In this document: positions 26,034-36,099 of the stretch, in pieces
Layout of the letters: every line of letters begins with the position of its first letter
How positions within the stretch are numbered: position 1 is the first letter of the stretch
Assembly: GCF_016583985.1 (NCBI RefSeq)
Contig: NZ_NRSD01000023.1
Span: 1-64,000, forward strand
DNA: 64,000 nucleotides
Source: Thiocapsa imhoffii
Lineage (GTDB): Bacteria > Pseudomonadota > Gammaproteobacteria > Chromatiales > Chromatiaceae
Direction: 5' to 3'
Notes under the pieces: model-generated
Database searches by the model: none
What the model saw: the letters and a program-made list of their open reading frames with translations, nothing else
Told to the model about the DNA's origin: nothing
Translations under genes and position numbers: made by a program

Positions 26034-28988
26034 ATGTCTCAGGTGACCGAAACCGAGCAACCACTCGGCGAACAGACTCACCCAGGCCAATTCAGCGGCT
26101 ACGTGGTCGCAATTGGCGCCTCCGCGGGCGGCCTCGATGCCCTCGAGCGGTTCTTCCAGTCATTGCCGACCGACCTTGGCGCGGCCTATGTCGTGATCCA
26201 GCATCTCTCGCCGGATCATAAGAGCATGATGGCGAATCTGCTGAGCCGCCACACCGAGATGCCGGTCGTGACCGTGGAGCACGACATGCGGATCGTGCCC
26301 AACCGCGTTCATCTGATCCCACCGGCCAGCATGATGAGCGTCGCCGGTGACGCCCTGCGCCTGACGCCGAAGAACCCGCGCGGCCTCACGCTCCCGATCG
26401 ACCTCTTCTTCGTCTCGCTAGCGAAGGAATTCGGCAAGCATGCGATCGGTGTGATCCTCTCCGGGACCGGTTCCGACGGCACCCGTGGCGCGGTTGCGAT
26501 CAACGATGCCGGAGGCCTGCTGCTCGTTCAGGAGCCGGAATCGGCCAAGTTCGACGGCATGCCGCGCAGCGCCATTGCCACCGGACTCGTCGACGCCATC
26601 CTCCCACCGGACGAACTCGGACCCCGGATCGTCGAGCACATCCATCAGGTTCCCCGTCATCGCACCCCTCCCGACGGGCGCACCTCCGGCATGGATCGGG
26701 ATGATGCCTTCGAGGAAGCGATGCACCTGCTTCAGCATCAGGGCGGCATCAACTTCCGCGAATACAAGCCGGCCACGGTGATGCGGCGGATCGAGCGTCG
26801 CATGCAAGTGCGTCACACCCCGGATCTCGCTAATTATGTCCGCCTGATCGACAACGATCGCAGTGAACTCGCGGTGTTACGGCGCGAGCTCTTGATTCCG
26901 GTCACCAGCTTCTTTCGTGATCCCGAGGCGTTCGAGATCCTCTCCCAGACCGTCGTGAAGACCATCGTCTCCGAGCGCTCCGAGAGTCAGCCCATCCGCG
27001 TCTGGGTCGCGGGCGTCTCCACCGGTGAGGAGGCCTATTCCCTCGCTATTCTCTTCGCCGAGGCCTTCGATCAGGCCAAACGGTGGCCGAACTTCAAACT
27101 CTTCGCCACCGATGTCGAACAGCAGAACGTTGAGGTGGGTGGTGCCGGGGTCTTCTCCGAGGCCATCACCGCGGAGCTCTCCCCCGAGCGTCTCGAACGA
27201 TTCTTCTACAAACGCGGCAACCATTTCGTCATCAAGAATGAGATCCGACAAAGCATCGTCTTCGCTCGTCACAATCTCCTTGAAGACCCTCCGTTTACGC
27301 GGATGGATCTGGTCTCATGCCGCAATTTGTTGATTTACTTCAGAACGCAAGCCCAAGAACGCGCACTGCGGCGAATTCAGTATGCACTCGCCCCCGGCGG
27401 CTTCCTCTTTCTCGGCCCGAGCGAGACACTCGCGGATCTCCAGTCGGACTTCACCGCCGTCAGCTCGAAGCACAAGATCTACCGCATCCTGCGCCATGTC
27501 TCCTTGCCGTTGGATTTGAGCGGAACCCCCTTGGCACCGCAGTCCACGGCAGGGGCCAGCCGTCGTCTCGGACGGCGCAACCATCAGCTGGCCAGCGATG
27601 CGGCCGTGATCGACGCGGGTCAGTCCATCCTCCTGCGCAGCTATGCCCCGGCCAGCCTGCTGTTGAGTAGCCGCTTCGAGTTACTGCATGTCTTCGGTGA
27701 AGTCGGAGATTACCTGCGCATCGGCGAGGGGAATGCCACGCTGGAGGTCTCGAAGCTTCTTGCAGCGCCCCTTTCAGCCGTTGCACAAGCACTCCTGCAC
27801 AAGGGGGTTCGCGGCGGCCCACCGCTGCGCTCCGACGTCCTGACACTCGAACGACCGAATGGCGACTCCACTCGGTTGCGCCTCGTCGTGCGCCCGCTGA
27901 CCGTCATCCAGGGTGAAACGCACCTGATGTTGTCGTTCGAGCCCGAGCCCGAACAACCCCTGTCCGGCACGAGAGGCGACGATCCACTTGGGATCGAGAC
28001 GATCAACCTCGATCGCGAAACGGCGCAGCGCGTCGAGACCCTGGAGCGCGAGCTCAATGCCACGCGCGAGAGCCTCCAGGCCACGATCGAGGAGCTTGAA
28101 ACGGCGAACGAGGAACTCCAGGCCACCAACGAAGAGATGATGGCATCGAACGAGGAGCTGCAGAGCTCGAACGAGGAGCTGCAATCCGTCAACGAAGAAC
28201 TCTATACCGTCAATGCCGAGAATCAGGAGAAGATCGAGATCCTGAATCGGCTCAATGCCGATCTGGACAGCATGGCGAAGGCGGCCGCGATCGCAACCGT
28301 CTTCGTCGATTCCGATCTGCGCTTGACACGCTTCACCCCGGAGGCAACCAGCCTGTTCAAGATCCGCAACAGCGATCTGGGTCGGCCGATCGATGATTTT
28401 GCCAATTTGCTCCAGTATCCGAACTTCATCGAGGAGTTGCACCACACCGTTGACAGCGGCGAGATGCTGCAGCGCGAGATCCAAGCGGCCAATGGGCGGG
28501 TCTATCTGGTGCGTGTCCTACCCTATGCCGTGCGTCCCGGTGATCCGCGAGGCGCGGTGGCCACCTTCATCGACATCACCACGCTCTACGATATCGAACG
28601 AATGCAAGCGGTACTGGACTCCCTGCCCGAACATGTCGCCGTCCTCGACTCCAATGGGGTGATCAGCTTGGTCAACCGAGCCTGGCGTGAGTTTGCCATC
28701 GCCAACGGCGATCCCGAACTCCGCTCCACCGGAGTGGGCACCAATTATCTCACCGTCTGCAACCTTGGCCCCGGCTGCGACAGCCCAGGCGCAACGACCG
28801 CGCTTGACGGGATTCGCTCCATCCTTGACGGGCGCCAGGAGACCTTCTCCATGGAGTACCCCTGTCATTCCGCAACCGAAAAGCGCTGGTTCGCCATGCA
28901 TGTGGCTCCGATTCGCCACCCTGGCGGTGGCGCCATCGTGAGCCACATCAATATCAGCCAATGGTCCGATGCCGGCAATGACACCTGA
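26034..28988 (+). CDS. CheB-CheR-PAS fusion protein
   Basis: A 984-residue fusion. CheB methylesterase domain (about 15-200) has [15 protein letters not shown] and [18 protein letters not shown], so the Ser-His-Asp triad is visible. CheR methyltransferase (about 220-480) has [20 protein letters not shown] and [15 protein letters not shown] for SAM binding. A long coiled coil with repeated NEELQ heptads (about 680-750) follows, then two PAS segments to the end. No receiver or histidine-kinase domain is attached. It could modify chemoreceptors or act as a light/redox-linked adaptor. The ATG at 26034 puts the CheB motif at the usual distance. Overlaps the next gene. Confidence 0.88.
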   Translation: MSQVTETEQPLGEQTHPGQFSGYVVAIGASAGGLDALERFFQSLPTDLGAAYVVIQHLSPDHKSMMANLLSRHTEMPVVTVEHDMRIVPNRVHLIPPASMMSVAGDALRLTPKNPRGLTLPIDLFFVSLAKEFGKHAIGVILSGTGSDGTRGAVAINDAGGLLLVQEPESAKFDGMPRSAIATGLVDAILPPDELGPRIVEHIHQVPRHRTPPDGRTSGMDRDDAFEEAMHLLQHQGGINFREYKPATVMRRIERRMQVRHTPDLANYVRLIDNDRSELAVLRRELLIPVTSFFRDPEAFEILSQTVVKTIVSERSESQPIRVWVAGVSTGEEAYSLAILFAEAFDQAKRWPNFKLFATDVEQQNVEVGGAGVFSEAITAELSPERLERFFYKRGNHFVIKNEIRQSIVFARHNLLEDPPFTRMDLVSCRNLLIYFRTQAQERALRRIQYALAPGGFLFLGPSETLADLQSDFTAVSSKHKIYRILRHVSLPLDLSGTPLAPQSTAGASRRLGRRNHQLASDAAVIDAGQSILLRSYAPASLLLSSRFELLHVFGEVGDYLRIGEGNATLEVSKLLAAPLSAVAQALLHKGVRGGPPLRSDVLTLERPNGDSTRLRLVVRPLTVIQGETHLMLSFEPEPEQPLSGTRGDDPLGIETINLDRETAQRVETLERELNATRESLQATIEELETANEELQATNEEMMASNEELQSSNEELQSVNEELYTVNAENQEKIEILNRLNADLDSMAKAAAIATVFVDSDLRLTRFTPEATSLFKIRNSDLGRPIDDFANLLQYPNFIEELHHTVDSGEMLQREIQAANGRVYLVRVLPYAVRPGDPRGAVATFIDITTLYDIERMQAVLDSLPEHVAVLDSNGVISLVNRAWREFAIANGDPELRSTGVGTNYLTVCNLGPGCDSPGATTALDGIRSILDGRQETFSMEYPCHSATEKRWFAMHVAPIRHPGGGAIVSHINISQWSDAGNDT

Positions 28989-31377
28989 TCCGGGTGCCGT
29001 GGCGAGTGACTGCCCACATGGCAGCCGCCTCGCGTCGGATCCGGAGACCGCTGCTGTCCCGGACCAGGAGGTGCGTGCGCGTGCGCTCCTGGCACTGCAA
29101 CAGGGGCATTTCGATCTCGCTGAGCGCTTGCTGGGCAGCGACGATCTGAGTCAGGCCGCATTGGTCGAGAGCTTGCGCATCTACCAGGCCGAACTCGAGA
29201 TCCAGAACGAGGAACTCCAGCACAGCTACGAACGCGCCCAGTACGCGCTGGCTCGGTTCATGACCTTCTTCGACAGCCTGCCGATGCCCGAGTTGATCCT
29301 CGACACCCAGGGCATCGTGAAGGAAGCCAACAGCGAGGCGCGCCATCTGTTTGGACTGCGCGACACCGGCTATCACCGTCACTTCTTCATTCGCATGATC
29401 GCTGAGGAACACCGAGGTGTCGTCATCAGCGCCCTGTCCAAGATTCGTGTCGACGCCTCGATCCAACTGCGTGAGTTGCGATTTCGAACCCTGCATGAGG
29501 AGCCTTTCATCGGCGATCTGCATCTCACGGGCATGAAGCTCGAGGCGGAACACCATCTCAGTGTGCTCTGCGCCATCGTCGATCGAACCGCGGCCGTCCA
29601 GCAACGCAAGGCCCTGCAAGAGAGTCGCGAACGCTATCGGATCGTTGCCGAATTCAGTGCGGATTGGGAATATTGGATGGGGCCGGATGGCCACTATCGA
29701 TTTATCTCACCGGCATGCGAGCGCTTGTCCGGCTATCCGCCCGCCGCCTTCATCGCCGATCCGGATTTATTCGAACGGCTGATCCATCCGGACGATCGCC
29801 CACTGTGGACAAGCCATCTGGCAGCCCATGTTTCGTGGATCCCCGGGCAATCGCTCGAACCAGAGCACATCGAATTCCGTGTTCACCATCAGGACGGACA
29901 GGAATTTTGGATCGAGCACACCTGTTCAGCGGTGTTCAGCGACACGGGAGACTATTTAGGTCGCCGGGGCGTGAATCGTGACATCACCGAGCTGCGGCGC
30001 TCTCGCGAACAACTGCATTTTCTCGCTCAGCACGATACCTTGACGGGGTTACCGAATCGCAATCTGTTCCAGGAGCGGCTTCAGCTGGCCATCCTCAGGG
30101 CAGCCCGGCATCTGTCCCAGGTCGCCTTGCTCTTTCTCGATCTCGACCGGTTCAAGCTCGTCAACGACACCTTAGGACACCTGATCGGTGATCAGATCCT
30201 CAAACAGGTGGCCGAGCGCCTCGCCGAGGCGGTCCGCGCGACCGATACCCTCGCACGTCTCGGCGGCGACGAGTTCGTCATCGTGTTCGAGGACGTCGAT
30301 GGCGCACGCCATGTCACGAAGCTCGCGCAACGTCTGCTCGACCTGTTTCGCCCTGCCTTCGTCATCGAAGGGCGCGAGCTCTTCCTGAATCTCAGCATTG
30401 GGATCAGTCTCTATCCGAGTGATGGCATCGATGCCGAAACCCTGCTGCGTCATGCGGACATCGCCATGTATCGGGCCAAGGAAAATGGCCGCAACGGATT
30501 CAGTTTTTTTGAGCGAGCCATGTCCGAGAGGGCCATCGAGCGGCTTCGCCTCGAGCACGAGCTGCGCAAGGCACTCACCAATCATGAACTGCTCCTCGTC
30601 TATCAGCCACAGGTCAACCTGCACACTGGGCAACTCTGTGGGGTGGAGGTGCTGTGTCGCTGGCAACATCCGCGACTCGGACGACTGGCGCCGGCGCAGT
30701 TCCTCCCCATTGCCGAGGAGATTGGCCTGATCGATCAGCTCGACTGCTGGGTTCTTGAGCATGCCAGTCGGCAGCTATTGGACTGGGATCGCCTTGGTCT
30801 CCGCCTGCCTCGGCTCGCGGTCAACCTCTCGCTCCGCCAACTGAAGGATCAGGACGCCTTTGAGCAGATCACCCGGATCCTCGCACAGACCGGGCTCGCT
30901 TCGAACCGACTCGAGTTTGAATTGAGCGAGACCTCGATCATGAAGCACGCGCCGACCACGCTGGCGAATCTGCAACAGCTCTGTGACCTGGGGATCGGAC
31001 TCGCGGTCGACGATTTCGGCACGGGATGCTCGTCACTCATCTGTATCAAACGACTGCCGATTCGGCGCCTCAAGATCGACCAGTCCTTTGTCGAGCGCTC
31101 GACCCACAGCGGGGACGATGCCGCCGTGGTCAGGGCGATCATTGGTCTGGCCCATAGTCTCGGACTCGCCGTGATGGCCGAGGGGGTCGAGACGCTTGAG
31201 CAAGCCAAGCTGCTGATCGACGAAGGCTGTGAAGAGGCGCAAGGCTATCTCTACGAGCGGGCGATCGGCGCGGAGGCGTTCGCCGCACGATTTCTTCCCG
31301 TGGACTCAAGCGGTCACTCAACGCCGGGGGAGCGACACGCCTGTTTGCCCATCAGCACACCCCAGCCAATGAAATGA
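28969..31377 (+). CDS. PAS-PAS-GGDEF-EAL protein (c-di-GMP turnover)
   Basis: An 802-residue cytoplasmic signalling protein. Two PAS regions (about 95-205 and 215-345) precede a GGDEF domain (about 350-510) with intact GGDEF near residue 432 and an RxxD inhibitory site five residues before it (RATD). The EAL domain (about 530-785) reads EVL instead of EAL, keeps the catalytic Glu, and has DDFGTGCSS. It may make and degrade cyclic di-GMP. The start overlaps the CheB-CheR fusion by 11-20 bases (ATG 28969 or 28978), so the two are co-translated. Confidence 0.92.
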   Translation: MPAMTPDPGAVASDCPHGSRLASDPETAAVPDQEVRARALLALQQGHFDLAERLLGSDDLSQAALVESLRIYQAELEIQNEELQHSYERAQYALARFMTFFDSLPMPELILDTQGIVKEANSEARHLFGLRDTGYHRHFFIRMIAEEHRGVVISALSKIRVDASIQLRELRFRTLHEEPFIGDLHLTGMKLEAEHHLSVLCAIVDRTAAVQQRKALQESRERYRIVAEFSADWEYWMGPDGHYRFISPACERLSGYPPAAFIADPDLFERLIHPDDRPLWTSHLAAHVSWIPGQSLEPEHIEFRVHHQDGQEFWIEHTCSAVFSDTGDYLGRRGVNRDITELRRSREQLHFLAQHDTLTGLPNRNLFQERLQLAILRAARHLSQVALLFLDLDRFKLVNDTLGHLIGDQILKQVAERLAEAVRATDTLARLGGDEFVIVFEDVDGARHVTKLAQRLLDLFRPAFVIEGRELFLNLSIGISLYPSDGIDAETLLRHADIAMYRAKENGRNGFSFFERAMSERAIERLRLEHELRKALTNHELLLVYQPQVNLHTGQLCGVEVLCRWQHPRLGRLAPAQFLPIAEEIGLIDQLDCWVLEHASRQLLDWDRLGLRLPRLAVNLSLRQLKDQDAFEQITRILAQTGLASNRLEFELSETSIMKHAPTTLANLQQLCDLGIGLAVDDFGTGCSSLICIKRLPIRRLKIDQSFVERSTHSGDDAAVVRAIIGLAHSLGLAVMAEGVETLEQAKLLIDEGCEEAQGYLYERAIGAEAFAARFLPVDSSGHSTPGERHACLPISTPQPMK

Positions 31378-31389
31378 AGAGGATCAGGC

Positions 31390-32193
31390 ATGACGAATCC
31401 TGCAGACTTGAAGACCACAGCGCGACGCATCCGCATCGACCGCACCGCGGCAGCCGTCGTTCTCGCCACTCTCTTGCCGATCACGGTGGCCTTCGCCGAG
31501 CTTGAGGGCTATTACATCGAGACCCTCAACCGGACCTCCGGGATCCAGGATGAGGGAACCAGCGAGGATCTGACCAAGACCTACCTCGCGGGGGATAAAA
31601 TGGCGGTCATCAACTCGGGGCCTGACGCCACCGACATGATCATGGACCCCAACGCCGGCATCATCACCTTCATTAACCATGCCGAGAAAGAGTATTTGGA
31701 AATCGACGTCAACGCGGTGATGGAAAGTCTTTCAGGACCCGCGGGTGAACAAATGCGTGCCATGATCGGCGATATGACCGTCACGGTCGAGGAGACCGAT
31801 CAGCAGCGGCGCATCGGGGAGTGGGAGACTCGTCTCTATCGCGTGAACAAGAGCGGCATGATGGGGATCGAGCAGAATATCTGGGCCGCCGCGGATGTGG
31901 ACATCGATGTCACCCGCTACACCGACATGATGAGTCTGTCCGGCCCGGGTGGCGTTCTTGCCAGCTCGCCCGCTGGCATTGCGCAGCGTGAAGAGATGAG
32001 CAAAATCAAAGGCTACCCAATTCTCACCGAAACTCAGCTCGACATGATGGGAACACAGATGACGACCGAAACCGAGGTTCAGGTGATCCGTTGGGAGTCG
32101 ATCCCGGCTGAGATCTTTCGCGTCCCGGACGCCTACAGCGCGCGCGAGATGGGCATGATGGGGATGCCCACTGCCAGCGGCGCACATCCCTGA
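31390..32193 (+). CDS. Exported protein of unknown function
   Basis: A 267-residue protein with a hydrophobic segment (VVLATLLPITVAFA, about 26-39) that looks like a signal peptide. The mature part is soluble, with Met-rich loops (MMGIEQ, MGMMGMPTASG) and no recognised domain. Similar to periplasmic DUF4412-like proteins by general form only. It sits 12 bases after the GGDEF-EAL gene, so it may be co-transcribed. Confidence 0.6.
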   Translation: MTNPADLKTTARRIRIDRTAAAVVLATLLPITVAFAELEGYYIETLNRTSGIQDEGTSEDLTKTYLAGDKMAVINSGPDATDMIMDPNAGIITFINHAEKEYLEIDVNAVMESLSGPAGEQMRAMIGDMTVTVEETDQQRRIGEWETRLYRVNKSGMMGIEQNIWAAADVDIDVTRYTDMMSLSGPGGVLASSPAGIAQREEMSKIKGYPILTETQLDMMGTQMTTETEVQVIRWESIPAEIFRVPDAYSAREMGMMGMPTASGAHP

Positions 32194-32385
32194 TTCGCGG
32201 ATCAGAGCAACCGCGGTCCTGGTGTTGTCAGTGCGATTCAGCATTTCACAGCACCAGCGGCGATGCCGAGAGGCTTCCGCATGCAGAGCTGCTGGCGCTC
32301 CTGGAGCCCTGTGGTTGCCACCTCGGCAATCGCGCTGTGCCGCGTCCTGCTTACGCGACACAGCGTCTCACTGCTCCGGGCAGGG

Positions 32386-33444
32386 TCAGCCGTTGCTCAA
32401 CGCGCGCTCGCGTTCTTCCAGCTGCTCGAACAACTCCAAGACCCAAACGACACGCTCACCGATCTTCTGACCGCTCGCGCGACGCTCTTCTTGTGTGCGA
32501 TGGTTCGAGTAGGCTACTGCTTCGACCAGGAAGCGTGTTTCCTCCAACGGCGGCGCCGCCTCGAATCGTGGTGACAGGACCGCGGTGCTGAGAATCGGCA
32601 CCAGCAGTTGCACCTTACGGCGCCCAGGCACGACAGCGCGTTGGGCAACCGAGTTCAGCCCCTGGCGCTCAACCTGGCGTCCGATCTCGGCATAGAGATA
32701 GCGTGCGGCATTGATGCCAGCGCGACACCCCATGGGGAGCCCTGCGATGCCGGCGTCGGAGCGGTTGTAGAGGGTATCCGCGGTGCGGAGCAACCGTTCG
32801 ATGACACTCGCGAGCGCCTCGTCGAAGACCGGATTTGCGAGCCAAGCCTCGGGGTCGATGCCGGCTTCCCGCATCCAGTCCATCGGTAGATAGAGTCGTC
32901 CATTGCGGGCATCCTCACCCACATCACGCGCGATGTTGGTCAACTGCATGGCGACGCCGAGATCACAGGCCCGCGCCACCAGCTGAGACGAGCGCGCGCC
33001 CATCAAGACCGCCATCATGGCCCCGACAGTCCCCGCGACACGGGCCGAGTAGTCGTAGACGCCAGAGAGATCCTCGAATCGACGCCCCTTCGCGTCCCAC
33101 TCAAATCCCTCGAGTAAGGCTGACAGCAACGCCTTCGGCACCCCGAAGCGTTCGACGACGTCGGCGAGGGCGCGGTCGGTATAGACCTCGATCGGCTGCC
33201 CGTCATAGACGCGATCCAAGCGCTCACGCAATTCCGCAAGAGCCGCCTCCTGTGCGCCTGGAACGTCCGCGGCGCAATCGATGGCGTCGTCGGCAACACG
33301 ACAGAAGGCATAGAGGGCGACAGCGGGATCGCGAATGCGCTGGGGCAACAGAAAGGAGGCTGCGTAGAATGAGCGCGAACCGGTTCGTAGCAGTTTGCGG
33401 CACGCGGCGAGATCAGCCTCGCGCGCTAGCGTGGAGTTAAGCAT
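32386..33444 (-). CDS. crtB: Phytoene synthase
   Basis: A 352-residue squalene/phytoene synthase that condenses two geranylgeranyl diphosphates to phytoene, the first committed carotenoid step. Substrate-Mg motifs are visible: DDAID near residue 60 and NIARDVGEDARNGRLYLP near 185. The ATG at 33444 (MLNSTLAR) overlaps the end of crtI by eight bases; another ATG at 33456 is possible. It is the last gene of the crtI-crtB unit, which reads away from the operator at 35 kb. Confidence 0.94.
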   Translation of the reverse strand: MLNSTLAREADLAACRKLLRTGSRSFYAASFLLPQRIRDPAVALYAFCRVADDAIDCAADVPGAQEAALAELRERLDRVYDGQPIEVYTDRALADVVERFGVPKALLSALLEGFEWDAKGRRFEDLSGVYDYSARVAGTVGAMMAVLMGARSSQLVARACDLGVAMQLTNIARDVGEDARNGRLYLPMDWMREAGIDPEAWLANPVFDEALASVIERLLRTADTLYNRSDAGIAGLPMGCRAGINAARYLYAEIGRQVERQGLNSVAQRAVVPGRRKVQLLVPILSTAVLSPRFEAAPPLEETRFLVEAVAYSNHRTQEERRASGQKIGERVVWVLELFEQLEERERALSNG

Positions 33445-34966
33445 AGGTTGAGGCATCGGGTACCACCGTATCGAGGACACGGGCCGACGATAGGACACCA
33501 GGCACACCAGCGCCTGGATGCGTCCCCGCACCGACCAAGTAAAGGCCATTCACCTCTTCACTCGCGTTGTGCGGTCGAAACCACGCACTCTGCAAGAGGA
33601 TGGGTTCGAGACTGAACCCGGCCCCGTTGTAGGACAGGAGCCTGTCCTGGAAATCCCGCGGCGTCGTGATGAGCGAGGCGACGACCTCGTCTTCCAACCC
33701 CGGCAGGACGGTTTCGCTTAAATAACGGGCAATCCGTGCCCGAAACGGCTCGGCTTCCTGCTCCCAGTCAATGTCACCCTGTAGGTGCGGAACCGGGGCT
33801 AGGACGTAGAAGGTATCGCAACCCTCCGGTGCCAAACCCGGATCCGTCGCCGTTGGGCGATGGAGATAGAGACTGAAATCATCGGCGAGACGCTTGTTCT
33901 TGAAGATGTCGTCCAGCAGGCCTTTGTAGCGTGGGCCGAGCAAGATCGTATGGTGGGCGACGTCCGGATATTGACGCTTGGTGCCGAAATACCACACGAA
34001 GAGCCCATTGGAGTATTGGGCGCGATCGATCTTTTGATCCGTCCAATGACGGCGATGCTCGGCGGGAACGAGATAGCGATAGGTCCAGGCGGCGTCGGCG
34101 TTGGACACCACGACCGGGGCGTCGATCGTCTCGCCGGACTTCAGGCGCACACCGGTCGCCGTGCCATCCTTCACCAGGATCTGCTCGACCTCTTCACGGT
34201 AGCGAATCGTCCCGCCTTGGCCTTCGATGAGGCTGACCATCCCGTTGACCAGCGCCCCCGTGCCGCCGATGGCCGAGTGCACGCCCCATTTACGCTCCAG
34301 GAAAGAGATGAGCGTGTAGATGGAGGTGACGGAGAAGGGATTGCCGCCGATCAGCAGCGGATGGAAGGACAGGACCTGGCGGATGTAGGGGTCTTTGATG
34401 TACTTCGAGACCATCGCATAAACGCTGCGATGGCTGCCGAGCGTGATCATGTCCGGCACGATCTTGAGCATGTCGGTCCAGGAGTTGAAGGGCACGTGCC
34501 CCAACTGCTCGAAACCGATCTTGAAGATCGCCTCGCTGTGTTCCATGAAACGATCGTAGCCGGCGACGTCGCGCGGCGAGAAAGTCGCGATCTGCGCCTT
34601 CACGGCATCCGCGTCGCCGTTGTAGTTGAACACCTTGCCGTCGTCGAAACGGATCCGGTAGAAGGGATCCATCAAGCGGATGTCGATCTCCTCGGAGAAG
34701 CGACGTCCGCACAGCCCCCACAGCTCGTCGAGCAGGAAGGGCGCGGTGATGATGGTCGGCCCGGCATCAAAGGTGAATCCATCGATCTTGTGGACGTAGG
34801 CACGCCCGCCAGGCGCGTCGAGACGCTCGAGCACGGTGACCTGATAGCCCCGAGCCCCCAAGCGAATGGCGGCAGCCAGTCCGCCGAAGCCGCTGCCAAT
34901 GACGACTGCATGCGGTTTGGTGCGACCGGAATGCGGCTCGGTGACCTGCGATGCCACGAGTGTCAA
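33437..34966 (-). CDS. crtI: Phytoene desaturase
   Basis: A 509-residue FAD-dependent desaturase that turns phytoene into neurosporene or lycopene. The FAD motif (VVIGSGFGGLAAAIRLGARG) is at about 20-40, and the C-terminal signature GLYLVGAGTHPGAGVPGVLS at about 475-494. No ATG suits the start; TTG at 34966 or GTG at 34957 are the candidates, and the TTG frame gives MTLVASQ. The leader from the likely promoter is only about 30 bases. Codon use matches its neighbours. Confidence 0.94.
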   Translation of the reverse strand: MTLVASQVTEPHSGRTKPHAVVIGSGFGGLAAAIRLGARGYQVTVLERLDAPGGRAYVHKIDGFTFDAGPTIITAPFLLDELWGLCGRRFSEEIDIRLMDPFYRIRFDDGKVFNYNGDADAVKAQIATFSPRDVAGYDRFMEHSEAIFKIGFEQLGHVPFNSWTDMLKIVPDMITLGSHRSVYAMVSKYIKDPYIRQVLSFHPLLIGGNPFSVTSIYTLISFLERKWGVHSAIGGTGALVNGMVSLIEGQGGTIRYREEVEQILVKDGTATGVRLKSGETIDAPVVVSNADAAWTYRYLVPAEHRRHWTDQKIDRAQYSNGLFVWYFGTKRQYPDVAHHTILLGPRYKGLLDDIFKNKRLADDFSLYLHRPTATDPGLAPEGCDTFYVLAPVPHLQGDIDWEQEAEPFRARIARYLSETVLPGLEDEVVASLITTPRDFQDRLLSYNGAGFSLEPILLQSAWFRPHNASEEVNGLYLVGAGTHPGAGVPGVLSSARVLDTVVPDASTYA

Positions 34967-34978
34967 GTTTGCGTTACC
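34961..34978. promoter_or_regulatory. Degenerate PpsR/CrtJ-like box
   Basis: TGTCAAGTTTGCGTTACC matches TGT-N12-ACA at all but the final base. It lies 26 bases (start to start) from the perfect box, at the crtI start codon. Confidence 0.4.
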
Positions 34979-34986
34979 CGATAGTT

Positions 34987-35004
34987 TGTCAATGCCAGTT
35001 GACA
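34987..35004. promoter_or_regulatory. PpsR/CrtJ-type operator at crtI
   Basis: TGTCAATGCCAGTTGACA is a perfect TGT-N12-ACA site and also an inverted repeat (TGTCAA/TTGACA). PpsR/CrtJ represses photosynthesis genes under oxygen or light through such boxes. It covers the expected crtI transcription start and touches the -10. A shorter-spaced relative (TGT-N11-ACA) occurs at 35025-35041. Confidence 0.75.
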
Positions 35005-35030
35005 GTATAGCAGGATTCGCGATTTGTCAG
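35004..35030 (-). promoter_or_regulatory. Candidate crtI promoter, extended -10
   Basis: On the minus strand: CTGACA (35030-35025), 15-base spacer, and TATACT (35009-35004) preceded by TGC, an extended -10. The spacer is short, which often goes with activated or extended -10 promoters. The operator at 34987-35004 would block initiation. Confidence 0.5.
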
Positions 35031-35037
35031 CCCCCGC

Positions 35038-35062
35038 GACATCAAAACATCGGCTTGATGTC
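35038..35062. terminator. Hairpin between bchO and crtI
   Basis: GACATCAA and TTGATGTC form an eight-base perfect stem with a nine-base loop, between the bchO stop and the crtI promoter. It may end the bchI-bchD-bchO transcript. No T-run. Confidence 0.35.
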
Positions 35063-35115
35063 CCGGCGTGAGGCCGCGTGCTGCTCTGGGTCGGCATCGG
35101 GGTGTCGGCGGACAC

Positions 35116-36027
35116 TCACCGATCGGGTCTGGATCCCAGGGCGTCACCGCCGATGCGAAACCGCTCGGCGATGTTGATCACCACCTGGGCGACCTCCTGC
35201 GGACGCTCCTCGTGAGCGAGATGCCCGAGTCCGGGCAGGCTGACAACGGTTGCCGACGGCAGGCGTTCGCGCACGCGCCGCGCCTCCGAAGGCGCGACCG
35301 TCAGGTCGTGCTCACCGACGAGCAGGAAGAGTGGTGGAGCGAGCCGCGGCAGGTCGCGCGCCAGCGCGGCCAGATCCCAGTTCGCCATCATCGCGAGACT
35401 CGCCCGCACATGCGCTGGGCGGCATACCAGACGTTGGTAGAGATCGACTCCAGCAGGCTCCAGGGTTGAGCCCGTGCCGCGAACTAACCGTTCAACAACG
35501 CGGCGATCCCGCGCACGCCCGGCGAAGAGACGGGCGACCAAGGCGTTGGCCGCCATCAACTTTGCGGCTGGCGAGAACAGATGGGCCGGGAGTCCGCGCC
35601 AGGGCATGAGTGCGCCGTTCAGGCTCACGAGTGCCCGCGGTTGAATGGCGCCATCGAGCGCCATGCGGATCAGGATCGCCGCGCCAGCCGAATGCCCGAT
35701 GACCATCACGGGCGCGGCGCCCAGCGCCCGCAGCAGCGCGGCCACCGCCGCCGCCATCCCGGGCAGGGACATGTGGTTCGGAGGCAAGGCACTGGTGAAG
35801 CCGTGACCCGGAAGGTCCGGTGCGATGATGTCGAACTGTTCCGCAAGGGCTGGTGCAAAGGCGCGCCAGGAATGCGTCGCGGCCCCGGTGCCATGAAGCA
35901 GCAGGAGTTGCGGTCCCGACCCCATGCGTTGGACATGCCAGCGCAGCCCAGCGGCGTCAATGAAATCGCTCGCCGCGCGATTCGGCCAATCCCGGCCCTC
36001 GATCTCCCAACACGGCTGATCCGTCAT
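35116..36027 (-). CDS. bchO: BchO, magnesium chelatase-associated alpha/beta hydrolase
   Basis: A 303-residue alpha/beta hydrolase with the oxyanion stretch LLLHGTGAATHSWRAFAPAL and nucleophile elbow GHSAGAA near residue 114. It follows bchI and bchD in the same direction, the arrangement of the bchIDO unit of purple bacteria, where BchO is required for or assists Mg chelation in an unclear way. The start ATG at 36027 gives MTDQPCWEIEGRDWPNR, a typical BchO N terminus. 72 bases separate it from bchD. Confidence 0.92.
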   Translation of the reverse strand: MTDQPCWEIEGRDWPNRAASDFIDAAGLRWHVQRMGSGPQLLLLHGTGAATHSWRAFAPALAEQFDIIAPDLPGHGFTSALPPNHMSLPGMAAAVAALLRALGAAPVMVIGHSAGAAILIRMALDGAIQPRALVSLNGALMPWRGLPAHLFSPAAKLMAANALVARLFAGRARDRRVVERLVRGTGSTLEPAGVDLYQRLVCRPAHVRASLAMMANWDLAALARDLPRLAPPLFLLVGEHDLTVAPSEARRVRERLPSATVVSLPGLGHLAHEERPQEVAQVVINIAERFRIGGDALGSRPDR

Positions 36028-36099
36028 CAGACCACTCCAGACGCGCGACTGTGCCGGCGGGCGGGCGCGATCCCAGCAACGCGCCCGCGCATTGCGCCG

